Part shown: positions 61,425 through 64,000 of the stretch, piece by piece
Layout: the number at the start of each line of letters is the position of its first letter
Numbering within the stretch: the stretch's first letter is position 1
From: Fratercula arctica
Taxonomy: Eukaryota > Chordata > Aves > Charadriiformes > Alcidae
Assembly (NCBI GenBank): GCA_947846985.1
Contig: CANTUZ010000011.1
Location: 28,701,589-28,765,588, forward strand
Length of the DNA stretch: 64,000 nucleotides
Direction: 5' to 3'
Notes under the pieces: generated by a model
Told to the model about the DNA's origin: nothing
The model's input: only the letters and a program-made list of their open reading frames with translations
The model's database searches: none
Program-made: the position numbers and the translations under genes

Positions 61425-61780
61425 TTCTCCTCAGCAAAAGGCTTTGTGGATGTGTTTGCTATAATAGAAACCTTTTTTACTTAACAATAGACAACCGAGG
61501 CAATTAAGAGTCAGAAGTGATTAATGTGATTTCACTGGGTGAAAGCTAAAGCAGCTAGCAATTAAATAATGGCAACCCTTGTGCTATCTCGGAGCAACAG
61601 ATGGGGAATGATTTAAAAACACTATTGGATCAGACACTTCGCAACAGGGGCAGATTGGTAACAGTATGTCAGAGCCAGAAATATGCACCACCTTGAAGGG
61701 TGTGCTGATGACATGATTAATTGATGGTAACATGCAACTTATTTATGATGGTACGGTGGCAGACTTGCAGCTCTCGGGAA
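61425..61780. promoter_or_regulatory. Candidate conserved intronic element
   Basis: About 350 bp of repeat-free sequence holds 'ctttgtggatgtgtttgc', 'cttaacaatagacaacc' (SOX-like AACAATAG), 'gattaatgtgatttcact', 'gcaattaaataatggcaa' and 'gacatgattaattgatgg'. Composition is even and motif-rich, as in deeply conserved enhancers. Conservation is inferred, not measured. Confidence 0.33.
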
Positions 61781-62804
61781 CAAATGGACCCATGATCAGA
61801 TTGTAATGGATTTAAGGGCTCCAAGCGGTGTGTTGGATAAGTGGATGAATGGCAGGGAGTGCTCTGGAAGCTGGAATCAGGATGCTGCAGCTTTGCTCCC
61901 AAAAGGTGAAGGATAAAGTGCTGGAAGGTGGTATCCTGCTGGGAGCACGGGCCTGTGGCTGGTGCAGCTTTGGGCTGATGCCTGCTGGGGGTGCAGCACT
62001 GTGGGGTGAGGCCATGGTTTGCACAGGGGACATCGCTGCCACGTCCACGATGGTGCAGTCTCTGCTCTGCACCCCTGCATGCACAGCAGGCCACTCTTCA
62101 TCTGGCACTGCTCTACAAATTCATGTTCACAGCAGTAGGAGAAATTAAAAGGAAGGGGTTGCTTCCAGCTAGACTCAGGTCCTTTTACCAGTATTGCTGT
62201 TTTGATGAGCAATGTGATGATACATGTTTGGTTAGTGCCATCAGTTGCCAGCGCTGGTGCCACAGATGCCATAAGTATGTCTTCCCAGACACTAGACAGA
62301 GTTGTGCCTGCAGATGCTCGTCTCTGACCTGCTTGCAGAGCTCCTCAGGAGGGGACTCTCTCCCGGGTTTTGGTCAAAATGAGCTCAATTAGCTGTAACA
62401 ATAAAGCTTTGTTAATTTGGCTTCTTGCGGCTGACTGGTGACAGAAGAGGCTGTGCGAACAGCCGGGCGTTGAAACAGGGGCAGCCCCAGGGGGAGGCGA
62501 GAGGCCTCTTTTCAGTTATACTGCAATCGGCTATAAATTGTGTTTATTTTTAAGTCTTATAAGGTTTGGATGTGCAGCATCCTGGGGCAGGAGGTGATGA
62601 GGGGGTGCTGGTGGCAGCAGAGCTCAGCCCTGTTCTTGTCCCCATCCCTGCAGAGCCAGAGGGATGTGAAAGGAGAAATGGCTGTGTGTTGCTGTTTAAT
62701 CCCTCTGGGAGCCCCTATCTAAGCAAACCACCCTCAGCCTCTGCTCACAGCTCAGAATTCATAGTCTACGAGAAGCTTGTGCTGTCAGGAAAATGACTTA
62801 CCCT

Positions 62805-63090
62805 GAAGCTGGGAGAATAAATATAAAAGCCAGGTTTCCTTCACCAGCTCTTGCCCAGAGAGCGCTACAAAGCTGGTCCTCAACAAAGACAGCAAGAGGT
62901 CCATAATTAGAACAAATTTTAAATAATGTATAATCTTTCATGGAAATGCATTAGACTTCAAAGGGCAGATATTAAAAGGGCCTAATGTGCAGCTATTTCT
63001 GAATTGCTGTCCTCTTAAAGAGAGAATGATGTGTTGTTTCTAAGAGACAAATGTGATATGAAGTAAGTGGTCCAGATACGTCACAGGTTG
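62805..63090. promoter_or_regulatory. Candidate conserved element near exon 2
   Basis: This repeat-free AT-rich block lies about 0.6-0.9 kb upstream of exon 2. It holds 'gaataaatataaaagcc' (TATA-like), 'ccataattagaacaaatttt', 'ataatgtataatctttcatg' and 'aaagggcctaatgtgcag'. Besides an enhancer, it could be considered for an internal promoter, since exon 2 starts with ATG. There is no direct evidence for transcription. Confidence 0.28.
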
Positions 63091-63676
63091 CAAAGCTCAT
63101 CCTGTTCGTAATCGTTCACTTCAAGCACCTGTCTTGGCGTGTGCAACCACCTATATGAGAATCCTATGGAGGCAATGATTCGTAATGATTGTGAGACGTT
63201 ATCCAAAGGAGAGTGTTAATGTGCTGGTAGAGACTCCATCCTGACTAGAGACCAGGTCCTCTGTCAACAGACCAATCTGGGCATCATCTGCAGGGAGGGC
63301 TGGATAGATGGGGTTTTCATGGATCCCTGGTCATCTCTGCTCCTCACCGGAGCAAAAGGTCGTTGCTGAAGTGGCTATGGTACTAGCCAGGCTGCTTCAT
63401 CCTCAAATTAAATTCTCACAGCACTTATGTCACTTTTACCTGATCCTGAGTGCTGCGAAGCACCCTTCATTCTGGCTTGAAGTTGATGGGAGCAGAGAGT
63501 GCTGAGGCAGCTCCCCAGACCGAGTCCTTGGAGAAGGACGGAGCCAATTCCCTTATCAGTGCAGATTAAACACTTGCTATGCACTGTCCTTGCTATGCAC
63601 CCTGAGCAGCAGGTGGGCCAGTGCAAGCCAGGAAAGGTCCAGCTGTCCCTCAGGGGCTATGTTGCTGTCTTTGCAG

Positions 63677-63742
63677 ATGACAGAGGGCCGGCACTGCCAG
63701 GTGCACCTCCTTGATGACAGGAACTTGGAGCTGCTGGTTCAG
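63677..63742 (+). CDS. FRMD4B: FRMD4B coding exon 2 (start of FERM F1 lobe)
   Basis: These 22 codons translate to MTEGRHCQVHLLDDRNLELL followed by VQ. I recognise this as the beginning of the FERM F1 (ubiquitin-like) lobe of FRMD4B; the paralogue FRMD4A has a very similar stretch (MTEGRRCQVHLLDDRKLELL as recalled). The R-H at positions 5-6 fits FRMD4B. Borders are tttgcag|ATGACA and GTTCAG|GTAAAG, both phase 0, so the exon joins exon 1 in frame as ...DVYQ-MTEGRH.... In the full protein these are residues 55-76. The F1 lobe with F2 and F3 forms the membrane- and partner-binding clover; the coiled-coil that binds cytohesin lies in later exons outside the window. The exon begins exactly at an ATG, so it could also serve as a translation start for transcripts from another promoter. 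Confidence 0.95.
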
Positions 63743-64000
63743 GTAAAGAACCCTTTTTTGGGTACTGGTAGCATGGTGCCAGATTTCCCCCCTTATTTTC
63801 TTTGGCGGTGCTATTGCTGGGGGGCTGACACATAAGCAATGTTTGAAGAAAAGTTGTATCTCTTACTGGAGCAACTCATAGAAGTGGAAGAAATGGGTAT
63901 GAGTTCAGGCACGCACATCCCTCCTCAGAACTGAACTAGCGGGAGGGCTTCCTTTGGACGTTGGTGCACAGTGGGCAGAATATCTGCTGTCAGTTCTGCA
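63743..64000 (+). other. FRMD4B: FRMD4B intron 2, 5' part (runs off the window)
   Basis: Begins GTAAAGAA after GTTCAG. No further exon is visible in the remaining 258 bp. Confidence 0.85.

Larger units (their letters stand above)
42672..63676 (+). other. FRMD4B: FRMD4B intron 1 (about 21 kb, GT-AG, phase 0)
   Basis: The donor is GTAAAA after CAG, followed by an A-rich stretch. The acceptor is 'gttgctgtctttgcag' with a short, interrupted pyrimidine tract. No additional exon is supported inside. Frames such as 58922-59389 (minus) and 61849-62148 (plus) have no domains. The intron contains one CR1, two MIR-like remnants, two palindromic repeats, G-rich tracts, a GC-rich hairpin and several AT-rich enhancer-like blocks, listed separately. 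Large first introns of this kind often hold cis-regulatory elements. Confidence 0.88.

Noticed and set aside
1..64000. CRISPR arrays, prokaryotic operons, endogenous retroviral genes, tRNA or snRNA genes
   Set aside because: No spaced direct repeats, no viral gene domains or LTR pairs, and no cloverleaf, U6 or 7SK-like sequence were recognised on either strand.

Overview
The window looks like nuclear DNA from a bird. Three CR1 retrotransposon 3' ends carry the avian signature (a 'gatgatct..aaggtcccttccaac' core and an 'attctatgattctatg' tail). Older amniote repeats are also present: MIR-like SINE remnants and palindromic repeats with a 'gaagtcaatgg' core, of the kind seen in reptiles and birds. 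Long open reading frames are absent, the sequence is intron-like or intergenic, and no prokaryotic or viral gene is recognisable. The species cannot be named from the sequence.

Only one protein-coding gene is supported: the 5' end of FRMD4B (GRSP1), a FERM-domain scaffold protein, on the + strand. Coding exon 1 (42510-42671, 54 codons) begins at a good Kozak ATG and ends in a GT donor. A TATA box lies about 95 bp upstream of the ATG, and a short CpG-dense island lies 0.4-0.5 kb upstream. Coding exon 2 (63677-63742, 22 codons) begins exactly with ATG after an AG acceptor and reads in frame with exon 1. It supplies the first residues of the FERM F1 lobe (MTEGRHCQVHLLDDRNLELL). Together the two exons give the first 76 residues; the rest of the gene lies beyond the right edge.

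Layout: 1-41.9 kb is upstream DNA with no exon I can support. It is either intergenic (in other vertebrates the neighbour on this side is MITF, by recall) or an intron of longer FRMD4B transcripts. It holds two CR1 fragments, MIR-like and palindromic repeat remnants, simple repeats and several AT-rich, homeobox-site-rich blocks that resemble conserved enhancers. 41.96-42.51 kb is the promoter region. 42.67-63.68 kb is the 21-kb first intron, with one CR1, two MIR-like remnants, two palindromic repeats, enhancer-like blocks, G-quadruplex-prone tracts and one strong GC-rich hairpin at 59.85 kb. 63.74 kb to the end is the start of the next intron.

I did not find a new multi-gene system. The most useful points are the basic amphipathic N-terminal module encoded by exon 1, the TATA-plus-CpG promoter layout, the exon 2 ATG that could serve alternative promoters, the intronic hairpin, and candidate regulatory elements that can be tested by cross-species alignment.
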